Counted from the stretch's first letter, positions 9,375 through 21,720 are shown. The stretch: 64,000 bases of DNA from Pseudomonas graminis (GCF_001705435.1 NZ_MDEN01000050.1:1-64000); one strand, 5' to 3'. Notes: generated from the letters alone by a model not told the origin. Numbers and translations are program-made.

Positions 9375-9395
9375 TCACAGCTATCGGGCGCAGAC

Positions 9396-9530
9396 TGTAG
9401 GAGCGTGGCTTGTCCCGCGATCGGCCGGGAACCGGTCGTAAAACTGCGAATGCGGTGTATCAGGTGCATCGCGTTTTACCGGTTCACTGCCGCTGCGCGC
9501 CAGATCGCGGGACAAGCCACGCTCCTACAG
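9396..9530. repeat. REP/BIME-type inverted repeat, family 1 (copy 1)
   Basis: GTAGGAGCGTGGCTTGTCCC at the left end is mirrored by its reverse complement at the right end, with about 85 bp between. The same pair bounds 44017-44151. It lies between the convergent efflux operon and lpxH and may also stop transcription. Confidence 0.85.
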
Positions 9531-9557
9531 GTCTAGTGCCCGGCAACGAGGCTGCGT

Positions 9558-10322
9558 TTAGGGCCGCAGGTCGCCCTGCTCATTCGCCAAACCCGGCTCT
9601 GGCTCAAACGCAAACGACTCCAGATGAAAGCCCGATTCATCGATCTGCAGCAACCACCCCTCGCGGTCCCAATCCCCCAGCACAATGCGCTGCGCCGTGG
9701 CCTCACCCAGTTGCACGTCGTGAACCGCAGGCCGGTGGGTGTGGCCGTGAATCAGCGTCTTCACGCCAGACTCGGTCATCACCCGCGGCACTTCGTGCGG
9801 CGTCACATCGACAATGTCGTTGGCCTTCATTCGTGTCTGCGCACGGCTTTCGCTGCGCAGCTTGCGCGCCAGCTTGTGCCGGGTGCTCAACGGTAGATGA
9901 CGAAGCACCCACAGCGTCAGCGGATGGCGCAGGTAACGGCGCATACGCATGTAGGCTTCGTCCCGGGTGCACAGGCTGTCGCCGTGCATCAACAGCACCG
10001 GCTCTCCGTTGAAATGTACGACGCTTGGGTCCTTGAGCAGCGTGCAGCCCGCCGCTTTGCAGAACGCCTTGCCGATCATGAAGTCGCGGTTGCCGTGCAT
10101 CAGGAACACCCGGGTGCCGCTGTCGCTTAACGCGCGCAGCGCCTGGCAGATCGAGCGCTGAAAGGGCGACATGGCGTCATCGCCGATCCAGGCCTCGAAA
10201 AAATCCCCAAGGATGTACAGCGACTCAGCGTTGCGCGCGCGGCCGTTCAGCAGGCCGAGAAACGCCTGGGTAATGTCCGGGCGTCCTTCTTCCAAGTGCA
10301 AATCGGAGATCAGCAATATCAC
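9558..10322 (-). CDS. lpxH: UDP-2,3-diacylglucosamine diphosphatase
   Basis: A 254-residue calcineurin-like phosphoesterase that hydrolyses UDP-2,3-diacylglucosamine to lipid X in lipid A synthesis at the inner-membrane face. Metal-binding blocks visible are [39 protein letters not shown] and [12 protein letters not shown]. The start is GTG at 10322, overlapping the TGA of ppiB as GTGA, which indicates translational coupling with ppiB. The N-terminus ILLISDLHL leaves little room for any other start. It is the last gene of a two-gene operon. Assignment is secure. Confidence 0.95.
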   Translation of the reverse strand: MILLISDLHLEEGRPDITQAFLGLLNGRARNAESLYILGDFFEAWIGDDAMSPFQRSICQALRALSDSGTRVFLMHGNRDFMIGKAFCKAAGCTLLKDPSVVHFNGEPVLLMHGDSLCTRDEAYMRMRRYLRHPLTLWVLRHLPLSTRHKLARKLRSESRAQTRMKANDIVDVTPHEVPRVMTESGVKTLIHGHTHRPAVHDVQLGEATAQRIVLGDWDREGWLLQIDESGFHLESFAFEPEPGLANEQGDLRP

Positions 10323-10822
10323 TCAACGATCTCGGCTTTCTCGATGATCACGTCGTCAGCCGGCACGTCTTGATGACCCGCCTTGGACGTGGTGGCGACG
10401 CCTTTGATCTTGTCGACCACCTCAGTGCCTTCGACCACCTCGGCGAACACGGCGTAACCCCAGCCCTGTACGGTCTTGGCGCTGTGGTTGAGGAAGTCGT
10501 TGTCGGCGACGTTGATGAAGAATTGCGCCGAGGCTGAATGGGGCTCCATGGTGCGGGCCATGGACACCGAATACTTCTTGTTCGGCAGACCGTTGTCGGC
10601 TTCGTTCTGGATGCTCGGGCGCTTGTCTTTCTTCTCTTTCATGCCCGGTTCGAAGCCGCCGCCCTGGATCATGAAATTACCGATCACGCGGTGAAACACG
10701 GTGTTTTCGTAGTGGCCGGCTTTGACGTATTCGATGAAGTTGGCGACGGTCAGCGGCGCCTTTTCTGCGTTCAGTTGCAGAACGATTTCACCGTGGTTGG
10801 TGGTCAGCTTTACTTTCGACAT
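10319..10822 (-). CDS. ppiB: Cytoplasmic peptidyl-prolyl cis-trans isomerase B (cyclophilin)
   Basis: A 167-residue cyclophilin without signal peptide, so cytosolic. The catalytic core [15 protein letters not shown] and the downstream [16 protein letters not shown] match PpiB. It speeds proline isomerisation during folding. I start it at ATG 10822 ([13 protein letters not shown]), with GAGC upstream; the open frame extends to 10990 but the extra residues are low-complexity and unlike the family. Its stop overlaps the lpxH start. It is divergent from glnS. Confidence 0.94.
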   Translation of the reverse strand: MSKVKLTTNHGEIVLQLNAEKAPLTVANFIEYVKAGHYENTVFHRVIGNFMIQGGGFEPGMKEKKDKRPSIQNEADNGLPNKKYSVSMARTMEPHSASAQFFINVADNDFLNHSAKTVQGWGYAVFAEVVEGTEVVDKIKGVATTSKAGHQDVPADDVIIEKAEIVE

Positions 10823-11095
10823 GGTCAGCTCGCTCTTTGAAGTCGTGGTGAGAGGCAGTGATCGCGGCAGTCGGCCATCGCGATGCGAAGCCAGTACCGC
10901 TGATGCACACCAGGCGCGCAGTTTACAGAGGGTAGCCGCTGCTCGGGTAGTTGCGATTGCGCCGGCGGTTCTCGCTGAGCGCAGGCCCATCTCGGCAGTT
11001 TTGTCACAGCGCGCTGTCAGGGGCTTGACAGCTTCGGCTATGATAGGCGCTTTGATTTAACCGGCCTTCCTGGCCGCGACCCGTACAAGGATCCT

Positions 11096-12793
11096 ATGAG
11101 CAAGCCCACTCAAGATGCCGCTGCGAATTCCAAGGCAGGCCCTGCAATTCCAACCAACTTCCTGCGCCCGATCGTGCAGGCTGACCTGGACTCGGGCAAG
11201 CACACCCAGATCGTGACCCGCTTCCCGCCGGAGCCCAACGGCTACCTGCACATCGGTCATGCCAAGTCGATCTGCGTCAACTTCGGTCTGGCTCAGGAAT
11301 TCGGTGGCGTTACGCATCTGCGCTTTGACGACACCAACCCGGCGAAGGAAGACCAGGAATACATCGACGCCATTGAAAGCGACGTCAAATGGCTGGGCTT
11401 CGAGTGGTCCGGCGAAGTGCGTTATGCCTCGCAGTACTTCGACCAGCTGTACGCCTGGGCGGTCCATCTCATCGAAACGGGCAAGGCCTACGTCGATGAC
11501 CTGACCCCCGAACAAGCTCGCGAATACCGCGGCACCCTGACCGAGCCGGGCAAGAACAGCCCGTTCCGCGATCGCAGCGTCGAGGAAAACCTTGACCTGT
11601 TCGGCCGCATGAAAGCCGGCGAGTTCGAAGACGGCGCCCGCGTCCTGCGTGCCAAGATCGACATGGCTTCGCCGAACATGAACCTGCGCGATCCGATCCT
11701 CTACCGCATTCGTCACGCGCACCACCATCAGACCGGTGACAAGTGGTGCATCTACCCGATCTACGATTTCACCCACGGCCAGTCTGACGCCATCGAAGGC
11801 ATCACCCATTCGATCTGCACCCTCGAATTCGAGAGCCATCGCCCGCTCTACGAGTGGTTCCTCGACAATCTGCCGGTGCCGTGCAAGCCGCGTCAGTACG
11901 AGTTCTCGCGCCTGAACCTGAACTACACCATCACCAGCAAGCGCAAGCTCAAACAACTGGTCGATGAAAAGCACGTGCAAGGCTGGGACGATCCGCGCAT
12001 GTCGACGCTGTCAGGCTTCCGCCGCCGCGGTTACACCCCGGTGTCGATCCGCAATTTCTGCGAAATGATCGGCACCAACCGCTCCGACGGCGTGGTCGAT
12101 TTCGGCATGCTGGAATTCAGCATCCGTCAGGATCTGGACCACAACGCTCCGCGCGCCATGTGCGTGCTGCGTCCGTTGAAAGTCGTGATCACCAATTACC
12201 CGGAAGGCCAGGTCGACCACCTCGAACTGCCGCGCCATCCGCAGAAGGAAGAACTCGGCGTGCGCAAGCTGCCATTCTCCCGCGAGATCTACATCGACCG
12301 TGACGACTTCATGGAAGAGCCGCCGAAGGGCTACAAGCGCCTGGAACCGAACGGCGAAGTGCGCCTGCGTGGCAGCTACGTGATTCGCGCCGACGAAGCG
12401 ATCAAGGACGCCGACGGCAACATCGTCGAGCTGCGCTGCTCCTACGACCCGGAAACCCTGGGCAAGAACCCTGAAGGCCGCAAGGTCAAAGGCGTTGTGC
12501 ACTGGGTGCCGGCAGCGGAAAGCATCGAGTGCGAAGTGCGTCTGTACGACCGTCTGTTCCTGTCGGCAAACCCTGAGAAAGCAGAAGAGGGCAAGACCTT
12601 CCTGGACAACATCAACCCAGGCTCCTTGCAGGTCCTGACCGGTTGTCGCGCTGAACCGTCGCTGGCTGACGCTCAGCCGGAAGACCGTTTCCAGTTCGAA
12701 CGCGAAGGCTATTTCAGCGCGGATCTGAAGGACTCGAAACCCGGTCATCCGGTCTTTAACCGGACTGTGACGCTCCGCGATTCGTGGAGCTAA
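11096..12793 (+). CDS. glnS: Glutaminyl-tRNA synthetase
   Basis: A 565-residue class I aminoacyl-tRNA synthetase that charges tRNA-Gln. The HIGH motif appears as YLHIGHAKS near residue 58 and the KMSKS equivalent as [10 protein letters not shown] near residue 283. The C-terminal two-barrel anticodon-binding region starts near [12 protein letters not shown]. Length matches bacterial GlnS. It is followed after ten bases by cysS, so the two synthetase genes probably share a transcript. The gene is divergent from ppiB-lpxH. Assignment is secure. Confidence 0.97.
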   Translation: MSKPTQDAAANSKAGPAIPTNFLRPIVQADLDSGKHTQIVTRFPPEPNGYLHIGHAKSICVNFGLAQEFGGVTHLRFDDTNPAKEDQEYIDAIESDVKWLGFEWSGEVRYASQYFDQLYAWAVHLIETGKAYVDDLTPEQAREYRGTLTEPGKNSPFRDRSVEENLDLFGRMKAGEFEDGARVLRAKIDMASPNMNLRDPILYRIRHAHHHQTGDKWCIYPIYDFTHGQSDAIEGITHSICTLEFESHRPLYEWFLDNLPVPCKPRQYEFSRLNLNYTITSKRKLKQLVDEKHVQGWDDPRMSTLSGFRRRGYTPVSIRNFCEMIGTNRSDGVVDFGMLEFSIRQDLDHNAPRAMCVLRPLKVVITNYPEGQVDHLELPRHPQKEELGVRKLPFSREIYIDRDDFMEEPPKGYKRLEPNGEVRLRGSYVIRADEAIKDADGNIVELRCSYDPETLGKNPEGRKVKGVVHWVPAAESIECEVRLYDRLFLSANPEKAEEGKTFLDNINPGSLQVLTGCRAEPSLADAQPEDRFQFEREGYFSADLKDSKPGHPVFNRTVTLRDSWS

Positions 12794-12803
12794 GGTAGGC
12801 AAC

Positions 12804-14186
12804 GTGCTTTCTATCTACAACACGCTCAGCAAGAGCAAAGAAGTCTTCAAGCCGCTGGATGGCAACAAGGTGCGCATGTACGTCTGCGGGATGACCGTGT
12901 ACGACTACTGCCACCTGGGCCACGGCCGCAGCATGGTGGCGTTCGACGTCGTCACCCGCTGGCTGCGTTTCAGCGGCTACGACCTGACCTACGTGCGCAA
13001 CATCACCGACATCGACGACAAGATCATCAACCGCGCCCGTGAAAACGGCGAGGCGTTCGATGCCCTGACCGCGCGCATGATTGACGCGATGCACGAGGAC
13101 GAAGCGCGCCTGAACATCCTCAAGCCGGACATGGAACCACGCGCGACCGATTACATCGGCGGCATGCACGACATGATCCAGCGCCTGATCGACAAGGGCT
13201 ATGCCTACGCACCGGGCAATGGCGACGTGTACTACCGCGTTGGCAAATTCCTGGGCTACGGCAAGCTGTCGCGCAAGAAGATCGAAGACCTGCGCATCGG
13301 CGCTCGCATCGAAGTCGACGAAGCCAAGGACGACCCGCTGGATTTCGTGCTGTGGAAAGGCGTCAAGCCGGGCGAGCCTAGCTGGGAATCGCCGTGGGGT
13401 GCAGGACGTCCGGGCTGGCACATCGAGTGCTCGGTGATGTCCACCTGCTGCCTGGGTGAGACCTTCGACATCCATGGCGGCGGCAGCGATCTGGAATTCC
13501 CGCACCACGAAAACGAGATTGCCCAGAGCGAAGCCGCGACCGGCAAGACCTACGCAAACGCCTGGTTGCACTGCGGCATGATCCGCATCAATGGCGAGAA
13601 AATGTCCAAGTCCTTGAACAACTTTTTCACCATCCGCGACGTGCTGGATAAATACCACCCGGAAGTGGTGCGTTACCTGCTGGTGTCGAGCCACTACCGC
13701 AGCGCGATCAACTATTCCGAAGACAGCCTGAAAGAATCGAAAGGCGCGCTGGAGCGGTTCTACCACGCGCTCAAAGGCCTGCCGGTCGCCGAGCCTGCGG
13801 GGGGCGAGGCGTACGTCGAGCGTTTTTCGACTGCCATGAACGACGACTTCGGGACCCCGGAAGCGTGCGCCGTGCTGTTCGAGATGGTTCGCGAGATCAA
13901 CCGCCTGCGCGACAGCGATGTCAACGCAGCGGCAGGCTTGGCGGCACGTTTGAAGGAGCTGGCCAGCGTGTTGGGCGTGTTGCAGCTGGAAGCCGATGAC
14001 TTCCTGCGCGCCGGCGCCGAAGGGCGGGTGGATGCTGCCGAAGTCGAAGCCTTGATCGCCGCACGCCTGCAGGCACGCGCCGACAAGAATTGGGCTGAGT
14101 CCGACCGCATCCGCGATCAGCTCACCGCCATGGGCGTGGTGCTGGAAGACAGCAAAGGCAGCACCACCTGGCGTTTGGCGGATTGA
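12804..14186 (+). CDS. cysS: Cysteinyl-tRNA synthetase
   Basis: A 460-residue class I synthetase charging tRNA-Cys. Visible motifs are [15 protein letters not shown] (zinc-binding cysteine plus the HIGH-like motif), [25 protein letters not shown] (further zinc ligands) and KMSKSLNN. The C-terminal helical anticodon domain ends in WRLAD. The start is GTG at 12804, ten bases after the glnS stop, with TAAGGTAGG as ribosome site. It is probably co-transcribed with glnS. Confidence 0.97.
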   Translation: MLSIYNTLSKSKEVFKPLDGNKVRMYVCGMTVYDYCHLGHGRSMVAFDVVTRWLRFSGYDLTYVRNITDIDDKIINRARENGEAFDALTARMIDAMHEDEARLNILKPDMEPRATDYIGGMHDMIQRLIDKGYAYAPGNGDVYYRVGKFLGYGKLSRKKIEDLRIGARIEVDEAKDDPLDFVLWKGVKPGEPSWESPWGAGRPGWHIECSVMSTCCLGETFDIHGGGSDLEFPHHENEIAQSEAATGKTYANAWLHCGMIRINGEKMSKSLNNFFTIRDVLDKYHPEVVRYLLVSSHYRSAINYSEDSLKESKGALERFYHALKGLPVAEPAGGEAYVERFSTAMNDDFGTPEACAVLFEMVREINRLRDSDVNAAAGLAARLKELASVLGVLQLEADDFLRAGAEGRVDAAEVEALIAARLQARADKNWAESDRIRDQLTAMGVVLEDSKGSTTWRLAD

Positions 14187-14215
14187 TCGGCAACCCTCGG
14201 TAAACGCCTATCCTT

Positions 14216-14319
14216 GATCGTTCCTACGCTCCGCGTGGGAATGCCTCGCCGGACGCTCCGCGTCTTCGTTGACGCGGAGCGTCTTGGGCGGGGTTACCAC
14301 GCGGAGCGTGGGAACGATC
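14216..14319. repeat. REP-type inverted repeat, family 2 (copy 1)
   Basis: GATCGTTCCTACGCTCCGCG at the left is mirrored at the right end by a reverse complement with one mismatch; an inner GACGCTCCGCGTC / GACGCGGAGCGTC pair is nested within. It sits between cysS and the toxin gene. A related copy lies on the other side of the toxin-antitoxin pair. Confidence 0.85.
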
Positions 14320-14387
14320 AGCGTCCCGAAGGTCGTTTGGCAAATTGTTGATTTCTACTGGCCTGCTGCCGTTCGCGCTTGGGCGCC

Positions 14388-14765
14388 TCAAGCCAGCACT
14401 GCGAGCGACGTGTACTTAGCAACCATCGCGTCTGACGTAATTAGCTTCATCGGTTCAGTGATGGCGGCAGCAACGATTAGCCTATCGAATGGGTCGCGAT
14501 GATGGTGTTCCAGATCTTTGACTGCGATTGCATGTTCAACGCTGACAGGGAGCTCGATAAAGCCGCTGTCTCGGCAGTATTCGCGAATCTCCTCAAGATC
14601 AGCCGTTAGTTTCCCCAAGCCAATCTTTATCGACATCTCCCAAAACGTGGCGGCGCTGATGTAAACCTCAGTAGCGGTTTCGATCAGTTTTTTTGCTTTG
14701 GGAGAAAGCTTCGGGTCGTCAGTCAGAGCCCACAGAAGAATATGAGTATCCAGCAGTATCCTCAT
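14388..14765 (-). CDS. PIN-domain toxin (VapC-type ribonuclease)
   Basis: A 125-residue PIN-domain protein. The acidic active-site residues are recognisable: Asp6 in LLDTHILLW, Glu in FWEMSIK, Asp in HHRDPFDRLI and Asp in LITSD. Such proteins are metal-dependent endoribonucleases that block translation unless bound by an antitoxin. Its ATG overlaps the antitoxin stop (ATGA), as expected for a type II module. Its base composition is visibly less GC-rich than the neighbouring synthetase genes, consistent with acquisition. The RNA target cannot be inferred. Confidence 0.88.
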   Translation of the reverse strand: MRILLDTHILLWALTDDPKLSPKAKKLIETATEVYISAATFWEMSIKIGLGKLTADLEEIREYCRDSGFIELPVSVEHAIAVKDLEHHHRDPFDRLIVAAAITEPMKLITSDAMVAKYTSLAVLA

Positions 14766-15001
14766 GGGCGACTGCCTTCGAAATCATCCAGCACAGAGTC
14801 AGAAAGCGGCGCATCGAAGTCGTCCGGTAGTTGAAGAATACCTTTCATAGCACCGATGCGTTTACCGGTGGGCCGCCCGATCGGGACGAGGCGCGCCATT
14901 GCGCGACCATGTTTGGCGATCGTGATAGTCTGGCCCGCCGCAGCGTCATCTACCAGTTTTGACAGATTGTCCTTGGCCTCACCGAGAGGGACGATAATCA
15001 T
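14762..15001 (-). CDS. Phd/YefM-family antitoxin
   Basis: A 79-residue protein starting MIIVPLGEAKDNLSKLVDDA, the typical Phd-type N-terminal DNA-binding fold (beta strand, then x-EAK-x2L-SKLVD). The C-terminal half (GILQLPDDFDAPLSDSVLDDF) is acidic and would bind and neutralise the PIN toxin encoded next. It overlaps the toxin gene by four bases. An ATG five codons upstream (15016) is an alternative start, but it leaves only about ten bases after the predicted transcription start. Autorepression at the promoter is expected from the family. Confidence 0.85.
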   Translation of the reverse strand: MIIVPLGEAKDNLSKLVDDAAAGQTITIAKHGRAMARLVPIGRPTGKRIGAMKGILQLPDDFDAPLSDSVLDDFEGSRP

Positions 15002-15025
15002 GACGTATGCTCGCATTCGGAAATA

Positions 15026-15061
15026 TTGGCCAAATATAGCCATATAATTCTTCTTGCCCAA
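15026..15061 (-). promoter_or_regulatory. Toxin-antitoxin promoter with palindrome
   Basis: On the minus strand TTGGGC (15056-15061), a 17-bp spacer and TATATT (15033-15038) form a promoter. A TTGGCCAA palindrome (15026-15033) abuts the -10 box and is a plausible operator for the antitoxin. Confidence 0.6.
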
Positions 15062-15100
15062 GCCACCGTTACAATTCTGTGCTGATTGCGGTGCCCCCCC

Positions 15101-15187
15101 CGCGTGGGAATACCTCGTCTGACGCTCCGCGTCTAATTTGGCGCGGAGCGTCATCGGCGGGTTGCCACGCGGAGCGTGGGAACCATC
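15101..15187. repeat. REP-type inverted repeat, family 2 (copy 2, truncated on the left)
   Basis: CGCGTGGGAATACCTCG and GACGCTCCGCGTC are followed by the mirrored GGCGCGGAGCGTC and CCACGCGGAGCGTGGGAA. It closely resembles the element at 14216-14319, on the opposite side of the toxin-antitoxin pair, and a C-run replaces part of the left arm. Confidence 0.8.
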
Positions 15188-15194
15188 TAAGCCT

Positions 15195-17072
<1,878 letters not shown>

Positions 17073-17159
17073 GAAATGGCTCCGTCCGAGTACTTTTATT
17101 TGTTGTTGTCGAGATGCCGCTAGGCAGAGCATCCCTGCTCGAAAACGTCCACCCATTGT

Positions 17160-17229
17160 TGTTCAGTATTGTTCAAAGTCAATGTTCATTTTGTTCAGGT
17201 GTTCAGCCTTTCCTGTTCATTTATGTTCA
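17160..17229 (+). promoter_or_regulatory. Cluster of seven TGTTCA motifs (probable enhancer sites)
   Basis: TGTTCA begins at 17160, 17170, 17183, 17192, 17200, 17214 and 17224, all on the plus strand. The array ends 86 bp upstream of the -24 GG of the sigma-54 promoter and lies 88 bp upstream of the activator start. Position is ideal for enhancer binding by the divergent activator; binding itself is inferred. Confidence 0.65.
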
Positions 17230-17312
17230 TCAACGAATGCCAATCTGTGCGGCAAATTGTCGCAACCGCTCTAGTCCGCGTATCTCGGCCGGAAAGCTCT
17301 TACGCTGGCCGG

Positions 17313-17329
17313 TTGGCACGATTGTCGCT
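17313..17329 (+). promoter_or_regulatory. Sigma-54 (-24/-12) promoter of the ABC importer operon
   Basis: TTGGCACGATTGTCGCT has GG at 17315-17316 and GC at 17327-17328 with the obligatory ten-base spacing. It matches the consensus TTGGCACG-N4-TTGCW except for one base in the -12 element. It lies about 100 bp upstream of the first importer gene. Confidence 0.85.
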
Positions 17330-17427
17330 ATCCAACAATCGGTCAGCACAATCGGTCAACGGATGTCACGACCTGCCATACGGCATACACGCAACACCCC
17401 GAACAAAACAAATAAAAAGGGCACGCC

Positions 17428-18522
17428 ATGTCTCTCACGCTTGAGCACGTCAGCCGCGCCGTCGACGGTCAGATCTGGATCGACGATGCTTCGCTGAGCT
17501 TTGAACCCGGCTCATTCAACGTATTGCTGGGGCGCACCTTATCAGGCAAAACCAGCCTGATGCGCTTGATGGCCGGTCTGGATAAGCCAGACAGCGGCCG
17601 GATACTGATGAATGGCAAAGATGTCACCCAGGTCGCTGTGCGTCATCGCAACGTCTCGATGGTTTATCAGCAGTTCATCAACTATCCGAGCATGACCGTC
17701 TACGACAACATCGCCTCGCCGCTGCGCCAGGCCAAGATGTCGAAAGACGAAATCGACCGACGCGTCCGCGAAACCGCGAAGATGCTGCGCATCGAGAAAT
17801 TCCTCAGCCGTCACCCCCTCGAATTGTCCGGCGGTCAGCAGCAGCGCACGGCCATGGCGCGAGCGCTGGTCAAAGACGCCGAGCTGATTCTGTTCGATGA
17901 GCCGTTGGTCAACCTCGACTACAAGCTCCGCGAAGAGCTGCGTCAGGAAATGCGCCAGCTGTTCGAAACGCGCAACACCATCGCCATTTACGCCACCACC
18001 GAGCCGAACGAAGCGCTGGCGCTGGGCGGGACCACCACGATTCTGCACGAAGGCCGCGTGATCCAGAGCGGCCGCACGCCCGAGGTGTATCACCAGCCGA
18101 AAACCGTGCTGGCCGCCGAATTGTTCTCCGAGCCGCCGATCAACCTGATGCCCGGCCGTATCGAAGGCAACGAAGTCAGCTTCGCCAATTTCGTGCACTT
18201 CCCGCTGAACGTTGACCTGCGCAGCATCGGTGACGGCGAGTACCGCTTTGGTGTGCGGCCGAGCCACCTGAGCCTGGTGCCGTCCAACGACGACGATCTT
18301 GAGCTGGCGGTCACCGTCGAACTCGCCGAGATCAGCGGTTCGGAAACCTTCCTGCACGTGCGCAACGAGCATTTCTCGCTGGTGCTGCATCTGCCGGGCG
18401 TCCACGAGTACGACGTGGACACGCCGATTCGCGTGTACATCCCGACTCACAAACTGTTCGTATTCGATCAGCAGGGCGGCCTGATTCAGGCGCCGGGCCT
18501 GCGCATGGCGAGGGTTGCCTGA
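17428..18522 (+). CDS. glpS: ABC importer ATPase 1 (GlpS-like)
   Basis: A 364-residue MalK/UgpC-type ATPase with a C-terminal TOBE-like regulatory domain (from about 235). Walker A is unusual but complete (GRTLSGKT), the Q-loop (VYQQF), signature LSGGQQQR and Walker B with glutamate (LILFDEP) are present. The switch histidine is missing: the usual VTHD is replaced by ATTEP. Gene order with a second ATPase, two permeases, a DUF2160 protein and a binding protein matches the GlpSTPQV glycerol importer described in Rhizobium, so glycerol or a related polyol is the likely substrate. First gene of the sigma-54 operon; its TGA overlaps the next ATG. Confidence 0.85.
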   Translation: MSLTLEHVSRAVDGQIWIDDASLSFEPGSFNVLLGRTLSGKTSLMRLMAGLDKPDSGRILMNGKDVTQVAVRHRNVSMVYQQFINYPSMTVYDNIASPLRQAKMSKDEIDRRVRETAKMLRIEKFLSRHPLELSGGQQQRTAMARALVKDAELILFDEPLVNLDYKLREELRQEMRQLFETRNTIAIYATTEPNEALALGGTTTILHEGRVIQSGRTPEVYHQPKTVLAAELFSEPPINLMPGRIEGNEVSFANFVHFPLNVDLRSIGDGEYRFGVRPSHLSLVPSNDDDLELAVTVELAEISGSETFLHVRNEHFSLVLHLPGVHEYDVDTPIRVYIPTHKLFVFDQQGGLIQAPGLRMARVA

Positions 18523-19644
18523 TGGCCGAGATCCGCTTGCAAAAACTCGCGCACAGCTACAGCGCCAATCCGACCGGCCCTGAAGACTATGCCATCCGGG
18601 AAATGACCCACATCTGGGAGCAGGGCGGCGCGTATGCCTTGCTCGGCCCGTCCGGCTGCGGCAAATCGACCCTGCTCAATATCATCTCCGGCCTGCTCAG
18701 CCCGTCTGAAGGCAAGGTCATGTTCGACACCACGGTGGTCAACGACATGTCGCCGGAGGAGCGCAACATCGCTCAGGTTTTCCAGTTTCCGGTGGTCTAC
18801 GACACCATGACGGTGTACGACAACCTCGCGTTTCCGCTGCGCAATCAGGGCATGCCGGAAGCGAAAGTGAAGATCAAGGTGCAGGAAATCGCCGACGTGC
18901 TGGATCTGCAGCCGTTGTTGAGCAAGAAAGCCAAAGGCCTCACCGCTGACGAAAAACAGAAAGTCTCCATGGGCCGCGGACTGGTCCGCGATGACGTGTC
19001 GGCGATTCTGTTCGACGAACCGCTGACCGTGATCGACCCGCACCTGAAGTGGAAACTGCGCCGCAAGCTCAAGCAGATTCACGAGCAGTTCAACATCACC
19101 ATGGTTTACGTCACCCACGATCAGTTGGAGGCCTCCACCTTCGCCGACAAGATCGCGGTGATGTACGGCGGCCAGATCGTGCAGTTCGGCACCCCGCGTG
19201 AACTGTTTGAAAAGCCGCACCACACCTTCGTCGGCTACTTCATCGGCAGCCCCGGCATGAACCTCATCGAGGTCAAGCCTGAAGCCGGCGGCGTGGGCTT
19301 TGGCGGCATTCACCTGCCGTTGCCCGATGCCCTGCAGCAGCGCCTTGCATCGACTCAGTGGAGCACGCTGAAAGTCGGGATTCGCCCCGAGTTCGTACAC
19401 GTCTGGGACAGCCCCAACGACGACGCCATGCAGGCCGAGGTGACCTACGTCGAGGACTTGGGGACCTACAAGATCATCACCGTCAACCTGGCCGGCCAGT
19501 CGCTGAAAGTGCGCCTGCAGGAAGACAAGCCGGTGCCCCAGGGCCAGGCCTGGATCAGTTTCCCGGCGCAATGGCTGATGCTCTACGCCGATGAATTTCT
19601 GCTGGAGGCCGCCACGAACACACTGCCGGCCAGCGAGGTGTCCC

Positions 19645-19652
<8 letters not shown>
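18522..19652 (+). CDS. glpT: ABC importer ATPase 2 (GlpT-like)
   Basis: A 376-residue MalK-type ATPase with canonical Walker A (GPSGCGKST), Q-loop (VFQFP), Walker B (AILFDEP) and switch histidine (YVTHDQLEAS), plus a C-terminal TOBE-like domain. The signature motif is degenerate: LTADEKQKV stands where LSGGQ should be. It therefore complements ATPase 1, which has the reverse defect; a heterodimer would hold one canonical and one degenerate ATP site. It starts within the stop of the preceding gene (TGATG) and overlaps the permease gene by eight bases, so subunit synthesis is tightly coupled. The symbol follows the rhizobial glycerol system and is not the glycerol-3-phosphate permease. Confidence 0.85.
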
Positions 19653-20511
<859 letters not shown>

Positions 20512-20520
20512 GGAGCGCCC

Positions 20521-21339
20521 ATGAACAAGCGCGAGAAAGTGTCGTTCAAAAAGCTCATACCGCTGTGGATCTACCTGCTGTTTCTGCTGGTGCCGATCTA
20601 CTGGCTGGTCAACATGTCGTTCAAGACCAACACCGAAATCCTCGGCGGTCTGACCCTGTTCCCACAGGACTTCACGCTGGCGAACTACAAGGTGATCTTC
20701 ACCGACGAAAGCTGGTACAGCGGCTACATCAACTCGCTGTACTACGTCAGCCTGAATATGGTGATATCGCTGAGCGTCGCATTGCCTGCGGCCTACGCGT
20801 TTTCACGCTATCGTTTCCTCGGCGACAAACACCTGTTCTTCTGGCTCCTGACCAACCGGATGGCGCCACCGGCGGTTTTCCTGCTGCCATTCTTCCAGCT
20901 GTACTCGTCCATCGGCCTGTTCGACACGCACATTGCGGTAGCGTTGGCGCATTGTTTGTTCAACGTGCCGCTGGCGGTGTGGATTCTGGAAGGGTTCATG
21001 TCCGGGGTTCCCAAGGAGATTGACGAAACGGCTTACATCGATGGCTACAGCTTTCCCAAGTTCTTCGGCAAGATTTTCATCCCGCTGATCGGCTCGGGCA
21101 TCGGTGTCACGGCGTTCTTCTGCTTCATGTTCTCCTGGGTCGAATTGTTGCTGGCGCGCACGCTCACCTCGGTCAATGCCAAGCCGATCGCGGCGGTCAT
21201 GACCCGTACCGTTTCAGCGTCGGGGATCGATTGGGGGGTGCTGGCAGCGGCGGGGGTGTTGACCATTCTGCCGGGCATGCTGGTGATCTGGTTCGTTCGT
21301 AATCACGTGGTCAAGGGCTTTGCTCTTGGTCGTGTCTGA
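20521..21339 (+). CDS. glpQ: ABC importer permease 2 (GlpQ-like)
   Basis: A 272-residue MalG/UgpE-class permease with six predicted helices, starting with LIPLWIYLLFLLVPIYWLV. The EAA loop is KEIDETAYIDGYSFPKFFGKIFIPL. It starts nine bases after permease 1 with GGAG as ribosome site and would form the heterodimeric channel with it. The name follows the rhizobial glycerol ABC system and is unrelated to the GlpQ phosphodiesterase. Confidence 0.88.
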   Translation: MNKREKVSFKKLIPLWIYLLFLLVPIYWLVNMSFKTNTEILGGLTLFPQDFTLANYKVIFTDESWYSGYINSLYYVSLNMVISLSVALPAAYAFSRYRFLGDKHLFFWLLTNRMAPPAVFLLPFFQLYSSIGLFDTHIAVALAHCLFNVPLAVWILEGFMSGVPKEIDETAYIDGYSFPKFFGKIFIPLIGSGIGVTAFFCFMFSWVELLLARTLTSVNAKPIAAVMTRTVSASGIDWGVLAAAGVLTILPGMLVIWFVRNHVVKGFALGRV

Positions 21340-21350
21340 GGAGTCGAAAA

Positions 21351-21623
21351 ATGGAGTGGATGTCCTGGACCCTGCCAACTGCTATTTTCTTTGCGTCCAT
21401 CGCCGCGATTCTGGTGGCGATGACGGCCTGGGAACTGCGTTCGGCGAGTATTGAGCGTCGCGGTTTTCTGCCGATTGCCACCACGCGCGGCGATCGTCTG
21501 TTCATCGGCCTGCTCGGAAGCGCTTACCTGCATCTGCTGGTCATCGGCGCGACGAGCTGGGATATCTGGGTGGCCTCCGGGTTGTCCCTGGTCTGGCTGT
21601 TGGTGGTGATGCGTTGGGGTTGA
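21351..21623 (+). CDS. DUF2160 small membrane protein
   Basis: A 90-residue protein with three hydrophobic segments (about 8-24, 46-63, 66-84) and a short cytosolic loop containing RSASIERRGFLPIATTRGDR. It matches my recollection of DUF2160, a family found almost only inside GlpSTPQV-type operons between the second permease and the binding protein, as here. Its role is unknown; an accessory subunit of the permease complex is the simplest guess. It is well placed for co-translation, 11 bases after permease 2. Confidence 0.82.
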   Translation: MEWMSWTLPTAIFFASIAAILVAMTAWELRSASIERRGFLPIATTRGDRLFIGLLGSAYLHLLVIGATSWDIWVASGLSLVWLLVVMRWG

Positions 21624-21720
21624 AAGGTTTTGACGGTGCAAGCGCAGACGCGCTTGTGCCGCGAACGAATGACGAAGGTTGAAACGCGGGATCACATAAG
21701 AATCAACACAAGAGGTGTCT

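Noticed and set aside
11025..11044. TTGACA and TATGAT upstream of glnS as one promoter
   Set aside because: They are only eight bases apart, so they cannot be the -35 and -10 of the same promoter.
17160..17229. CRISPR-like spacing of TGTTCA motifs
   Set aside because: Six-base repeats 8-14 bp apart with no spacer regularity and no cas genes; position fits an enhancer instead.
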